Source of the DNA: a virus
IMG/VR virus record: IMGVR_UViG_3300046703_000186
Coordinates: 1-36,583 of that record
Direction: 5' to 3' (one strand)
Length of the DNA stretch: 36,583 nucleotides
In this document: positions 27,917 to 36,200 of the stretch, one piece after another
Layout of the letters: each line of letters starts with the position of its first letter
Position numbering within the stretch: the first letter of the stretch is position 1
Translations under genes and position numbers: made by a program
Notes under the pieces: generated by a model
Seen by the model: the letters and a program-made list of their open reading frames with translations, nothing else
Databases searched by the model: none
Told to the model about the DNA's origin: nothing

Positions 27917-28828
27917 TTACTTTGGAACCTCGCGGATGCTGATGTCGATAGGGTCAGCGCTCTTGATAATGAGTTTGAAAGACCCCTTGAGCCCCGCGAA
28001 TTTCGGCTGCTGGAGGATACGGCTCATGCTGTGGTCATGCTGCACAGGTGTCTTAAACTCTTGGCCGTCCGAAGGAGTTGCCGGGAACGATCCGTCTTTG
28101 CCCTCGAAGATGAAAACCACCTCTCGGGTCTTGCCGTCTGTCGTCACCCAGTAGTCGGCCCTGTCTCGGTAGCAGTCGATCTTCCTAGCTTCCGTAACTT
28201 GGTTATAGTCCCAGGATTGCATATCGTCCTCCTTGGGTTTTACGGGCCCATGCTTGATATAGGCCAGCACGTCGTTTTGTAGCTTTCCGTTGGCAACGAA
28301 CTGCGCCAGCAGGTTCGCCGGGCAATCGGTACCCTTGCCCCAGGGATCCCCAGGACGGCAAGGGGGCAATTCTTGATGGCCGAATATCCAGCGGCCAGCC
28401 AGCGGCTTGAACCCGGGACGCTTATAGATGTCGGCGCAGAGGGCTACCAGTGCGGAGTATTGCGGCTCTTGCATGACGGTCGAGCCGTGGAAATCGCCCT
28501 GATTCTCGATGCCTACACCCTTGGAGCTCCAGCCGAAGACCTGCCCACCACCGGAGTTATAGATAGCGCCGCTGTTGGCAGTCCACAAACGGTTCTCATA
28601 AACTCGCCCCGATTGAAAGCAGGAATAGGCTTGCAAGATGTCCCAGGCGCCATACTTCGATTCGTGTTCTGACTGCCACATCCTCATCAAGCCCTGCTCC
28701 TGGCCGACAGACAAGAGGCCGTTGGGCGAGTCAGTATAGTGAATGATGATTACGTTTTTTTCATAGGGCCCGGTCGGTGCCCCGGCAGGTGAAGCAAGCC
28801 CTGATTGCGAACGGGGGATGACAGTCAT
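27917..28828 (-). CDS. N-acetylmuramoyl-L-alanine amidase endolysin
   Basis: A 303-aa protein. Residues 20-185 form an amidase_2/PGRP domain: KNVIIIHYTDSPNG with the first zinc His, YENRLWTANSGAIYNSGGG, SKGVGIENQGDFHGS, WIFGHQELPPCRPGDPWGKG and TDCPANLL with the second zinc ligand pair and Cys. It cuts the bond between MurNAc and the stem peptide and releases progeny. Residues 200-303 (DDMQSWDYNQVTEARKIDCY and onward) form a separate C-terminal region, possibly for wall binding. No signal peptide, so it would need a holin. ATGA overlap with the acetyltransferase gene. Confidence 0.9.
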   Translation of the reverse strand: MTVIPRSQSGLASPAGAPTGPYEKNVIIIHYTDSPNGLLSVGQEQGLMRMWQSEHESKYGAWDILQAYSCFQSGRVYENRLWTANSGAIYNSGGGQVFGWSSKGVGIENQGDFHGSTVMQEPQYSALVALCADIYKRPGFKPLAGRWIFGHQELPPCRPGDPWGKGTDCPANLLAQFVANGKLQNDVLAYIKHGPVKPKEDDMQSWDYNQVTEARKIDCYRDRADYWVTTDGKTREVVFIFEGKDGSFPATPSDGQEFKTPVQHDHSMSRILQQPKFAGLKGSFKLIIKSADPIDISIREVPK

Positions 28829-29367
28829 GATACCTCCAGAATCAACGCCGGATCATTGCTCATAAGCGCCGGCAGATTTTCCCTGATCTTGTCTTCCGGC
28901 CAGTCCCACCAGCGAAGCTCGAGCAGCCTTTCCACCGTCTCATCATCAAATCGCCGGTAGATCTCCTTGGCGGGATTGCCGACGACCACCGCATAGGGCC
29001 GGACGTCCTTCGAGACGACGGCGAATGCACCAATGACCGCGCCATCACCAACCGTTATCCCATGCAGGATCTTGGATCCGGATCCGAGCCAAACATCATT
29101 TCCGATATAGATCTCGTTAGGTCTGTGATATAGCTCGAGATCCCCGGGCGCCCAGGCATTGAGATTGTCGAATGGGTAACTTGAGATCCGGTCGATGTTG
29201 TGATCCCCGCCGAACTCCAGTTCCACACCGTCTGCTATCGAACAGAAGCGACCGATAACTAACTTAGATCCTTCACCCCCGACGACCTTCGGCAAGCCGT
29301 ATGTATATTCGCCGATCTCACACCACGATCCAGTGAAGTGGTCCTTCAGGTAAGGGACTCGGCTCAT
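28825..29367 (-). CDS. Hexapeptide-repeat acetyltransferase (CatB/WbbJ type)
   Basis: A 180-aa protein with left-handed beta-helix repeats: LVIGRFCSIADGVELEFGGD, the loop with HNIDRISSYPFDN, EIYIGNDVWLGSGSKILHGI, TVGDGAVIGAFAVVSKDVRP, YAVVVGNPAKEIYRRFDDE. These match the CatB-like xenobiotic or sugar O-acetyltransferases, with the catalytic His in the GGDHN loop. In this setting, beside glycosyltransferases, a sugar acceptor is more likely than an antibiotic. The ATG at 29367 overlaps the upstream stop (ATGA). It closes the sugar cassette. Confidence 0.88.
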   Translation of the reverse strand: MSRVPYLKDHFTGSWCEIGEYTYGLPKVVGGEGSKLVIGRFCSIADGVELEFGGDHNIDRISSYPFDNLNAWAPGDLELYHRPNEIYIGNDVWLGSGSKILHGITVGDGAVIGAFAVVSKDVRPYAVVVGNPAKEIYRRFDDETVERLLELRWWDWPEDKIRENLPALMSNDPALILEVS

Positions 29368-30032
29368 GCCTTGCTCACCCAAAACGAACCTCCCACCATG
29401 TTCTTTTCCGAGAGTCCGTATTTTCCCCGGATCTCATCAGGGTATTGTCTGACCATAAAGTGAACCGGGAAGATCACCTTGAAATTACTGCCTCCCATGA
29501 GCATCGCCCTCAAAATGTACTGCTCGTTATACCCAGCACTGATCCATTGGGGCGGGTAATCCCAGGGTAAAAATATGTCGTGAAAATGGATCACCACTCC
29601 GCTCTTCAATCCTGGTAATACTTCAAAGAATAGAAACGGGAGTTCGGAACCGTACCAGAAAACATGAGACGTATCTATGAAAAGGATGTCCCCCGGTTGC
29701 AGTAGGTCGAAAGTCTCAAGGGATGTTTCCTGCACCGGGCCCTTTATAAGGTCGAGAGAGTCAATGTCAATCCTCGGTTCGGGGTCGATGCAAAGATGTT
29801 TGGCGCCCGTAGTCTCCGATATCAGCAGGGAAGAGAATCCACAGCCGGCCTCGATTATCAAATCCGGTTGTAGTGATCTGAGCATGCCCTGCAAGGTATA
29901 GGCATCCGCTCCACCAAACCACGAGTTATCAAGGTAATACCCCGGACCCTTATCCTGAATAGGGGTTATCTCGAAACCATGGAGAATATCCAGTGCCTCT
30001 TCGTCCTGGTAGTCAACCATGTCAAACTGCAT
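29364..30032 (-). CDS. SAM-dependent methyltransferase
   Basis: A 222-aa protein (MQFDMVDYQDEEALDILHGF). The SAM motif is PDLIIEAGCGFSSLLISETT, then HLCIDPEPRIDIDS with the acidic ribose contact, and GDILFIDTSHVFWYGSELPF with KSGVVIHFHDIFLPWDY. The pattern fits class I methyltransferases of the Methyltransf_24 type, known from sugar and O-antigen loci. The ATG at 30032 has GGAAGTGG upstream and overlaps the glycosyltransferase gene by 11 nt. The substrate is probably a glycan made by the neighbouring enzymes; this is inference. Confidence 0.85.
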   Translation of the reverse strand: MQFDMVDYQDEEALDILHGFEITPIQDKGPGYYLDNSWFGGADAYTLQGMLRSLQPDLIIEAGCGFSSLLISETTGAKHLCIDPEPRIDIDSLDLIKGPVQETSLETFDLLQPGDILFIDTSHVFWYGSELPFLFFEVLPGLKSGVVIHFHDIFLPWDYPPQWISAGYNEQYILRAMLMGGSNFKVIFPVHFMVRQYPDEIRGKYGLSEKNMVGGSFWVSKA

Positions 30033-31371
30033 GCGGCCACTTCCGATCAAAAAGGTCTCTGTCCTTTTCGCGCCTGATCACGAAATCGGTCAAGGTGCTT
30101 ACAGTCTTGCTGTGGAAATGATGGATTTCCACATTCACGCTCTGCACGGGTTCATAACCCATCTCGCAGAGCCGGATATAATAATCGTTATCTCCGTACC
30201 AGTACACGAACTGCTCATCAAAGGGTCCAACCTGGTCATAGGCTTCCCTCGACAAAAGGAAACAGAACCCTGCGAAACCATTCGGATGTTTCCCGGGCCG
30301 ATCGGGTATCTTCGTCCGCAATGGCCGTCGTCCGAGCATCTTGTTGTGAACCTCGAAATTCGCACGGGCCCTCTCCCCATGCTTATAGGAGGGGCATACT
30401 ACGTGTTCCCCGTGCTCGAGCAACTTCTCCGCCCACATATCTGGAAGCACCAGGTCGTTGTTAAGAATCGCCAGGTGAGACCCCTGGGCTGCCTTGCAGC
30501 CTTGATTCCAGGATCGCGACATTCCAACATTGCGCTCGTTGCGAATGACCGTTACTCCCTCGAGGATCTCCGTGGTCTCGTCGGTGGAACCGTTATCGAT
30601 GATGATGATCTCATACGGAATATGGACGGTCTGCTGAATGTTCCCGATGATCGCCACAGTGTACTGTGCCTGATTCATCACCGGGATAATGATCGACAGA
30701 AGACCGATCTCGGGATTCACCGGTGCTATCTCCCTGGATTCCCATGCCATGTAATTCTGTTCTTTTGTCACTCCCACGCTGGGCCCACATTGCGTTCCCG
30801 CCACCACCTTATCTACCCAGACCGGTTTCAGACGCTGCGAAAGGTTATGCGCCGCGTTGAAGTCGCCGGAATACTTGCCGTGCCACTGACCATATTTCTT
30901 GTGCCGCGAATGGTAGACGATGCTCGAGCATGGAATGTCGTTCAGCACAAGCTTCCGGCCGAACGCCTTCGGCATGATATTCTTTCCCAGCAAGAACTTG
31001 CAGATGATGAGATTGCCAGCGTCCCTCATATGTGGCTCAAGGGTAGCCAGAGCATCTGGGGTGAGAAACTCGTCATCATCATCCAGGACCATTATCCAGC
31101 CGTCTTTGACCGCCTCCAGCAGATCATTGACATACAGGTTATAGAGCGCGTCTCGATAGTGGACTTGGCCATTTGGTACAGGTGGGGAAATCTTGCCGAT
31201 CGCGGGGACCAGGACGTCTGCCTCCCCAGCGTATGAACAGGGCCGATCGATGCTCACTATATGGCGAATCGTCCCCTCCCATTTCTGGGCCAGTAAAGAT
31301 TCCCGGTGGCGCCGAAAATGATTCGGGCGATCACACGTCCTGGTCAAGATATTCAGCAGGGGTTTAGCCAC
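30022..31371 (-). CDS. Two-domain GT2-type glycosyltransferase
   Basis: A 449-aa protein starting at a GTG that overlaps the upstream gene by 8 nt. Residues 1-200 form a first GT-A-like domain: LLNILTRTCDRPNHFRRHRE, WIMVLDDDDEFLTPDALATL with a DxD-like acidic run. Residues 222-449 form a second, canonical GT2 domain: LSIIIPVMNQAQYT, YEIIIIDNGSTDETTEI, HLAILNNDLVLPDMW, FAGFCFLLSREAYDQVGPFD, GDNDYYIRLCEMGYE. Both have metal-binding acidic motifs, so the protein could add two sugars in turn. Substrates are not visible from sequence. Confidence 0.88.
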   Translation of the reverse strand: MAKPLLNILTRTCDRPNHFRRHRESLLAQKWEGTIRHIVSIDRPCSYAGEADVLVPAIGKISPPVPNGQVHYRDALYNLYVNDLLEAVKDGWIMVLDDDDEFLTPDALATLEPHMRDAGNLIICKFLLGKNIMPKAFGRKLVLNDIPCSSIVYHSRHKKYGQWHGKYSGDFNAAHNLSQRLKPVWVDKVVAGTQCGPSVGVTKEQNYMAWESREIAPVNPEIGLLSIIIPVMNQAQYTVAIIGNIQQTVHIPYEIIIIDNGSTDETTEILEGVTVIRNERNVGMSRSWNQGCKAAQGSHLAILNNDLVLPDMWAEKLLEHGEHVVCPSYKHGERARANFEVHNKMLGRRPLRTKIPDRPGKHPNGFAGFCFLLSREAYDQVGPFDEQFVYWYGDNDYYIRLCEMGYEPVQSVNVEIHHFHSKTVSTLTDFVIRREKDRDLFDRKWPHAV

Positions 31372-32014
31372 GCTCCAGTACCTTCCTCATCCTGTCCGGC
31401 CGTCCCGTCGCCCACCTGTACCGCTTCCACATTTGCAGGTTTACCCGCTGATTGAACTGCCTTTTGGTAGCATCCTCGACATGCCAGAGGTGGTAAACAT
31501 CGCCCGGGATGAATACAGCAGGCTGGAACATGGTGTCCACCGCGCGGCTGAAACTCTCGTCCTCGCCGCCCCAGCCTTCATACCGCGGATCGAAACCCCC
31601 TACCTCGTCAAATAAGCGGCGGGAAATGATATTGACCCCGCCGGCGTATTTGTACTTATGGCGCTCACTCTCAACAGGCAGCAAATCGAACGGTAAGTCC
31701 TCATAACCCAGGAGCCCCTCCGTGGCCTCCTGGGTGAGGTTGAGACACCGGTTATATGGAACTACCCATTCACCCTGGAGAAGCCCCTGTGACAGTTGTT
31801 TCGCTGTAATAACAGTATCCGCGTCGATGATAGCGAGTGTATCGCCGGTCGCGAAGGAAACGCCGTGGTTGACGGCCTCCGCTTTCGACCTCCGGGAGCT
31901 CACGCCAATTTCGACCTCAAACCCTTGGGCTAGGTAGTAGGCATGCACCCACCACATAACCTTCTGGCGCCATTCGTCGTCGCCGTAAAAGGGGATGATG
32001 ATCGTTGTGTCCAT
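31364..32014 (-). CDS. GT2-type glycosyltransferase, galactosyltransferase-like
   Basis: A 216-aa protein (MDTTIIIPFYGDDEWRQKVM). Motifs are SRRSKAEAVNHGVSFATGDT, LAIIDADTVITAKQLSQGL (DxD), YKYAGGVNIISRRLFDEVGG, FDPRYEGWGGEDESFSRAVD with the ED base, then the C-terminal VYHLWHVEDATKR. The GGED part is typical of GT families with a galactosyltransferase-like C-terminus. The ATG at 32014 overlaps the preceding stop as TGATG; an earlier start would run into the membrane protein gene. It opens the sugar cassette. Confidence 0.88.
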   Translation of the reverse strand: MDTTIIIPFYGDDEWRQKVMWWVHAYYLAQGFEVEIGVSSRRSKAEAVNHGVSFATGDTLAIIDADTVITAKQLSQGLLQGEWVVPYNRCLNLTQEATEGLLGYEDLPFDLLPVESERHKYKYAGGVNIISRRLFDEVGGFDPRYEGWGGEDESFSRAVDTMFQPAVFIPGDVYHLWHVEDATKRQFNQRVNLQMWKRYRWATGRPDRMRKVLERG

Positions 32015-32412
32015 CAGATAACATGGGTCAGAGCGAGAATGGTAAATAGAACTCCGAGAAAAGTGGCAAGGCCAAAGAGGGCTTTCCATGTCCAGCTCGG
32101 CACCTTGAAAATAAGTTCGAGAGAGGTCAGCCGCTTTTCCGTTTTCCCTGCCGCGGTATCCATTCCATCCATTCGTTCTGTCAAATTGTGGTCATCACGT
32201 TCGCGGCGGGTCACTTCATTGTCGATAGTAGTCAGCAGGTTGTTGGTGATCTCCAATTGCGTCTTGTGGACCTCGCCGATCTCGCGGCGTAATTCATTCA
32301 CGCCATTCTCGATACGCCCTATGCTTCCGTTCTGCGCTCGCTGATAGCCTGCTTGCTGTTCTACGTACCGGGTGAACTCGGGCACCTGCAAGCAGTTCTC
32401 GTGGTCACCCAT
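32014..32412 (-). CDS. Coiled-coil protein with C-terminal membrane helix
   Basis: A 132-aa protein (MGDHENCLQVPEFTRYVEQQ). A long helical stretch from about 25 to 100 (NGSIGRIENGVNELRREIGE, TNNLLTTIDNEVTRRERDDH) is followed by a single membrane helix WKALFGLATFLGVLFTILAL. This resembles XhlA-type or other phage lysis-helper membrane proteins, but the family has about 90 residues. AGGAGG lies seven bases before the ATG. Located between tail fibre and sugar genes. A holin-partner role is one option; anchoring of the sugar enzymes is another. Confidence 0.7.
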   Translation of the reverse strand: MGDHENCLQVPEFTRYVEQQAGYQRAQNGSIGRIENGVNELRREIGEVHKTQLEITNNLLTTIDNEVTRRERDDHNLTERMDGMDTAAGKTEKRLTSLELIFKVPSWTWKALFGLATFLGVLFTILALTHVI

Positions 32413-32427
32413 TATCGGCTCCTCCTA

Positions 32428-32508
32428 TTATTCATATATGTTGTAGTCAACACCGTCTATCGCGCACTGGCATCCGATGTACCCAGTAATGCTCCGTCGA
32501 TCGCGCAC
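32428..32508 (-). CDS. Possible 26-residue peptide
   Basis: A short frame starting at a GTG one base after the fibre gene stop: (M)RDRRSITGYIGCQCAIDGVD followed by YNIYE and TAA. An alternative ATG (32510, TAATG overlap) opens a 17-codon frame that ends at TAG. The segment holds two copies of a 14-nt repeat. Evidence is only position and composition. Confidence 0.3.
   Translation of the reverse strand: MRDRRSITGYIGCQCAIDGVDYNIYE
32453..32506. repeat. 14-nt direct repeat pair
   Basis: Plus strand CCGTCTATCGCGCA at 32453-32466 and CCGTCGATCGCGCA at 32493-32506, one mismatch, 40 nt apart start to start, in the gap between the short collagen-like gene and the coiled-coil membrane protein gene. 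Confidence 0.7.
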
Positions 32509-32509
32509 A

Positions 32510-33163
32510 TTACGCCCACGAGGGATATGGTATATACATCTGCGGGATTAACATCTGCACTACGTGGAGCTCAGTGATAAGTGGATATTTGGCGTAGCCT
32601 GCGTCCTCGTGGTCTACAATCGCTCTGGTCGTCCAACGACACGTTTCTTCGGGTTGCATACCGAACGAGGCAACGTGGGTTATCGGTACGAAATCGTCAG
32701 TTGGAGTTACGGTCGCCCATGATCGCCCAACGATGGTGGAAAAGTCATCCACCGTCTCCTGTAGATAAGTTCGGAACATCCATTGAATTGATTCGTCTTG
32801 GTTCTCGCCAGGTATCAAGAACCCGTGAAGAAAAATATGAAGGAGCGCCGGCGCGGTCGATGAATCTATCGTTATTATGCCGCTGGCCTCCGTAAACACG
32901 ACGCCAGGCCAGGCATAATACAGCGTTCCTTCGATATCCGGGTAAGCCAAGTAGGCCGAGCCCGCACCATAGTCCTCGATACCCCCTGCCGGACCTTGCG
33001 AACCATCGGCTCCATCGGCTCCTGGTGGTCCCGGCGTGCCTCCTCCTCCACCGCCCGACGGAAATGACTTCGGGGTGTTGTAAGGGTCAAATGATATGCT
33101 AGCGAGCATATTCCTCATGCTCACGCCTGGCCCGCCGGGGCTTATCCGCAATGTACCGCTCAT
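32510..33163 (-). CDS. Short collagen-like tail protein
   Basis: A 217-aa protein (MSGTLRISPGGPGVSMRNML). After about 37 residues there is a Gly run and six to seven Gly-X-Y triplets (TPGPPGADGADGSQGPAGG). The remaining 155 residues form a beta-rich domain beginning YGAGSAYLAYPDIEGTLYYA with WMFRTYLQETVDDFSTIVG. It lies at the end of the tail-tip genes, coupled by ATGA to the hub-like gene, so it is probably a tail-tip fibre or adsorption protein. It shares the collagen theme, but not the head domain, with the long fibre at 26403. Confidence 0.8.
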   Translation of the reverse strand: MSGTLRISPGGPGVSMRNMLASISFDPYNTPKSFPSGGGGGGTPGPPGADGADGSQGPAGGIEDYGAGSAYLAYPDIEGTLYYAWPGVVFTEASGIITIDSSTAPALLHIFLHGFLIPGENQDESIQWMFRTYLQETVDDFSTIVGRSWATVTPTDDFVPITHVASFGMQPEETCRWTTRAIVDHEDAGYAKYPLITELHVVQMLIPQMYIPYPSWA

Positions 33164-34197
33164 GCCGTCACCTCTTCGCTCTCTATGTCGAATTCGGTTT
33201 CAGCTATCGCAAACGTAGACATTTCGTTAAGCGTGGCAGCGTCATTGACATTTGTTTGCACTGACGCCAGGTCCTCTATGAATACCAACGACCCAGGCTT
33301 GATAAGTCGGACATCAGATTCGACCCCGGTGTTGACATCATAGATGCGCTCGAGTGTTAGGTCTGAGGCCGGTCGCATGGTCGTACTCTCCTGCAAGGCA
33401 ACTTCGGCTTTCTGCTGCGCCATTGCCTCCGTGCAGTATTCCTCGATCACGAGTATCCCGTCACATCTGCCGTACAGTTTAGAACTAGCCTGATCGGGGC
33501 CATCATCCGGCCACCAGAAGGTTTCCCAGGTCGTACCGTCAGTGGTGTATTTGACCAGCACGTAGTTTGTGATGCTATCCCGCTCATACATGAGGCTGGT
33601 GTGGCAGTCCTCCATGCGAACCTTGTAAGAGATCATGCTGGGTTTCGGGTAGAAGTCGAACTTGCGGTCCGCCCCCACACCCATAACATAGCCGTTATAC
33701 TCGTTGATTTTTCCCAATATCGTGTTGTAGTAGAGGTCGTCTCCCAGGTCCAGGTCTGCCGGGAAGATGTAATCATCGGTGTAAATGTTTCCTCTCTCGA
33801 ACTCCAGGTCGGTGTCCGCCATCAGGTTCGCAAGTATCCAGTCCGACCCTTTCATGCCGGCAGTCAATGGCGTCGCGTTAATCCTCTTGGTCAACAGAGC
33901 AAAGTATCCATAACAGGTAACCTCTATGCCGGTGTCCTCCTCCGCCTGTATGTTCACCGAGGATATAAGGCCCTCCCAGGCTACGCGATCGCCCGCCGAT
34001 AGTTTGACCTTGTTTCTGATTTGGAGGTCCGGGTAGCTGAAGCGCACATCGCGCACTATGGGAAATGTGCAAGCGTCGTAGCCTACGCCATCCTTGGCTG
34101 AGAACCGGAGGCCGTTTATGCCAGGACTGATATCCTGATATTTCACGCTCCCGGTGACGTCGTATACTTCTATGATGAGTTTGGGCCAGATTACCAT
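33160..34197 (-). CDS. Tail-tip hub-like protein
   Basis: A 345-aa protein (MVIWPKLIIEVYDVTGSVKY). The first 190 residues follow the plan of siphovirus baseplate hub/tail-associated proteins: a domain that lays out a frame (NGLRFSAKDGVGYDACTFPI, VKLSAGDRVAWEGLISSVNI, GIEVTCYGYFALLTKRI), then helical LADTDLEFERGNI. The end carries SLVFIEDLASVQTNVNDAAT. It shares its start with the stop of the distal tail gene (ATGGTAA overlap). It probably forms the trimeric plug or hub below the distal tail ring. Family assigned by pattern and position. Confidence 0.75.
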   Translation of the reverse strand: MVIWPKLIIEVYDVTGSVKYQDISPGINGLRFSAKDGVGYDACTFPIVRDVRFSYPDLQIRNKVKLSAGDRVAWEGLISSVNIQAEEDTGIEVTCYGYFALLTKRINATPLTAGMKGSDWILANLMADTDLEFERGNIYTDDYIFPADLDLGDDLYYNTILGKINEYNGYVMGVGADRKFDFYPKPSMISYKVRMEDCHTSLMYERDSITNYVLVKYTTDGTTWETFWWPDDGPDQASSKLYGRCDGILVIEEYCTEAMAQQKAEVALQESTTMRPASDLTLERIYDVNTGVESDVRLIKPGSLVFIEDLASVQTNVNDAATLNEMSTFAIAETEFDIESEEVTA

Positions 34198-36200
34198 CGG
34201 TAAACCGGCCTATATTTGAATGTGGGGATCACGACGGGATTCAGTTGATCGTCATTGTTCACGCTGTTGACAGCTAACAACGTGAAGTTGCAGCCTTTGG
34301 GATCTATCACAAAGTTTGGCGTTCCCTTAGTGTGCATGGGGTCATACACCTGCGCCTTGTTGAGCGTGCCGTCAATGGACGTTAGAATCTGCTTTGAATG
34401 GGAGTCGAGTATGAGATATGGGGTTGAGTATTCCGAGACCTCAACAAAAGATCGGTCTACCGGTATCAATGCAATCTCGTCATACCAGAAGTTGTCAGTG
34501 AGTCCCGGGTCAGTCTCCAACTGGATAACCTGCTCTAACGTTGACTCATCCGCATTGTCGCTTATTAAATGAGTCGGTATTTGTATGGAGTCCATCCGCT
34601 CGGAGAGAAGTGCCATTTCGGTAAACACATGCTGTTGTGATTGGTCTGATTCGAGTCTTTGGGGTACGGTGCTCGGGCTTATGATTTCCCCGCCCGTGGT
34701 CCGGATAAAGGACTTGAGCGTAACTCCGTGAAACTGAGGAGCTGCTGTACCATCAAAGGAAAACCCGGCTGTTGGAATGACCAGCCCTCGGTGTGAATCT
34801 ATGGGAAATGTCGCCTCGATGACAGCCCGGTCAAGTTCCATCATGGACATGTCGTCGAAGTATAGCCTGGCCGGATACCCGTAAAAATGCGCCGCTGCCC
34901 ATGCCCGCCAATATGGTTGTAGCTGAGTCGTGCCCGCAGGAAGACTTGTGTAGGGCAAGAAAAAGACCTTCTGCTCCCATGATGTCGGTGGCAGGTAGTT
35001 AAAGGCGGTTATGGTGCCTAAGTAGTTGTCGCTCACATCATGACAATGTATGCCCAGTAGCGAGCGCATATACTTAGATTCGTTGCCCGTCCTCCTAAAC
35101 CATGCGGAGATTATGTGGTCCTTGGTAGGATCGATTGTATAAAGCTCTGTGAATAAGCGACCTATTATTCCAGGGTGGTATCCCCATTCAATGCTAGCTA
35201 CGGCACAGGCGGTCCCCGCACTTCCAGTATGCACCGGAGCAACAGAGGCTCCAAAGATCACCTGGGTTATTTCATTGCTGAACCTCTCTGGAGTCCAGTG
35301 GTCCCAGATGGTTTCAGCCCCTATGGAATCGTATTCTTCAAGGCCCCCATCTGTAAGCATCTCTGCATCCAATACCGTGGACACTAAGCGATAGTCACCT
35401 GTCCTGCGAGTAGCGAGGGAAACCGCCGCCCCGGCGGTCGGCTCCACGACGGGCTCCCAATCCTCAGAATATAGGTAGCGCTCGCCGAGTATGTAGTGTG
35501 TGGGGTACGGAGTCTGCGCCTCCAAGTAGATGTCACACAGCGCGAGATCGTCACCTTTGACGTTCTCTGGAGCTATGGTTATCTTGGTGGGTGTAAGGCC
35601 GGTATCTATGTCAAAGTCCGCGTCGGTGAGTTCTTCCCACCTGCCATAAGGCTGCTTCGCGTCCAGGTTGCAGGAGATGATCGCCATGTTGGCATCCTGA
35701 TATTCCCGGTCCCAGGCTCGGCTATCTTCTATCTGGGCTGCTGGAAAGCATTCGTAATAGCGCTCGTCCTGATCCTCCGTGCCGCTTTCAAAGAGGTGCA
35801 TGAGGTATATCTCATCGCGCCGCATCTCGATCATAAGCGCCTCCACCTTGTCGTGGAGGTCCGCTTCGTCATCTCCGATAACCTTGATCTCGAGGGGCAC
35901 GACGATTGTTTCAATTTTGGTCTGGGTCGGTGAGAGTTTCTTGTAATCAGCCAGTGGACTTTCCGCAAACTTCTGTGTCTGAGAAGCGGGCTGCGGAGCA
36001 AAGGTATTCAGCTGGACGAAATAATCAGTGCAGTCATTGATGTCCAGCAGGATGTTCCCAGTGGTCCCATCGGTTCTGACGTATTCTTTGTCGACAAATT
36101 TCAAGATCATGTGATCAACCACAACGGACACTCCTGCCGTAACCTCCGGTGGAACCGCGGTATACGTTATTTCTAGCGCGGGCGGTAGCGAAACGTCCAT
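34191..36200 (-). CDS. Distal-tail-like protein with inserted carbohydrate-binding-like domain
   Basis: A 669-aa protein (MDVSLPPALEITYTAVPPEV). The N-terminal 230 residues read like a tail-ring protein (VPLEIKVIGDDEADLHDKVE, RYYECFPAAQIEDSRAWDRE, MAIISCNLDAKQPYGRWEEL). Residues about 290-470 look like a beta-sandwich of the carbohydrate-binding type: LTDGGLEEYDSIGAETIWDH, HIISAWFRRTGNESKYMRSL, YPARLYFDDMSMMELDRAVI. The last 200 residues return to tail-like beta sequence, ending TFKYRPVYRW. The ATG overlaps the TGA of the frame behind the amber codon (TGATG). Attachment to host glycans is a reasonable inference. Confidence 0.75.
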   Translation of the reverse strand: MDVSLPPALEITYTAVPPEVTAGVSVVVDHMILKFVDKEYVRTDGTTGNILLDINDCTDYFVQLNTFAPQPASQTQKFAESPLADYKKLSPTQTKIETIVVPLEIKVIGDDEADLHDKVEALMIEMRRDEIYLMHLFESGTEDQDERYYECFPAAQIEDSRAWDREYQDANMAIISCNLDAKQPYGRWEELTDADFDIDTGLTPTKITIAPENVKGDDLALCDIYLEAQTPYPTHYILGERYLYSEDWEPVVEPTAGAAVSLATRRTGDYRLVSTVLDAEMLTDGGLEEYDSIGAETIWDHWTPERFSNEITQVIFGASVAPVHTGSAGTACAVASIEWGYHPGIIGRLFTELYTIDPTKDHIISAWFRRTGNESKYMRSLLGIHCHDVSDNYLGTITAFNYLPPTSWEQKVFFLPYTSLPAGTTQLQPYWRAWAAAHFYGYPARLYFDDMSMMELDRAVIEATFPIDSHRGLVIPTAGFSFDGTAAPQFHGVTLKSFIRTTGGEIISPSTVPQRLESDQSQQHVFTEMALLSERMDSIQIPTHLISDNADESTLEQVIQLETDPGLTDNFWYDEIALIPVDRSFVEVSEYSTPYLILDSHSKQILTSIDGTLNKAQVYDPMHTKGTPNFVIDPKGCNFTLLAVNSVNNDDQLNPVVIPTFKYRPVYRW

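Noticed and set aside
30019-31236. A 405-codon plus-strand open frame opposite the two-domain glycosyltransferase
   Set aside because: The minus strand encodes clear GT2 motifs here; the plus frame has no domain signal and no coupling to other plus genes.
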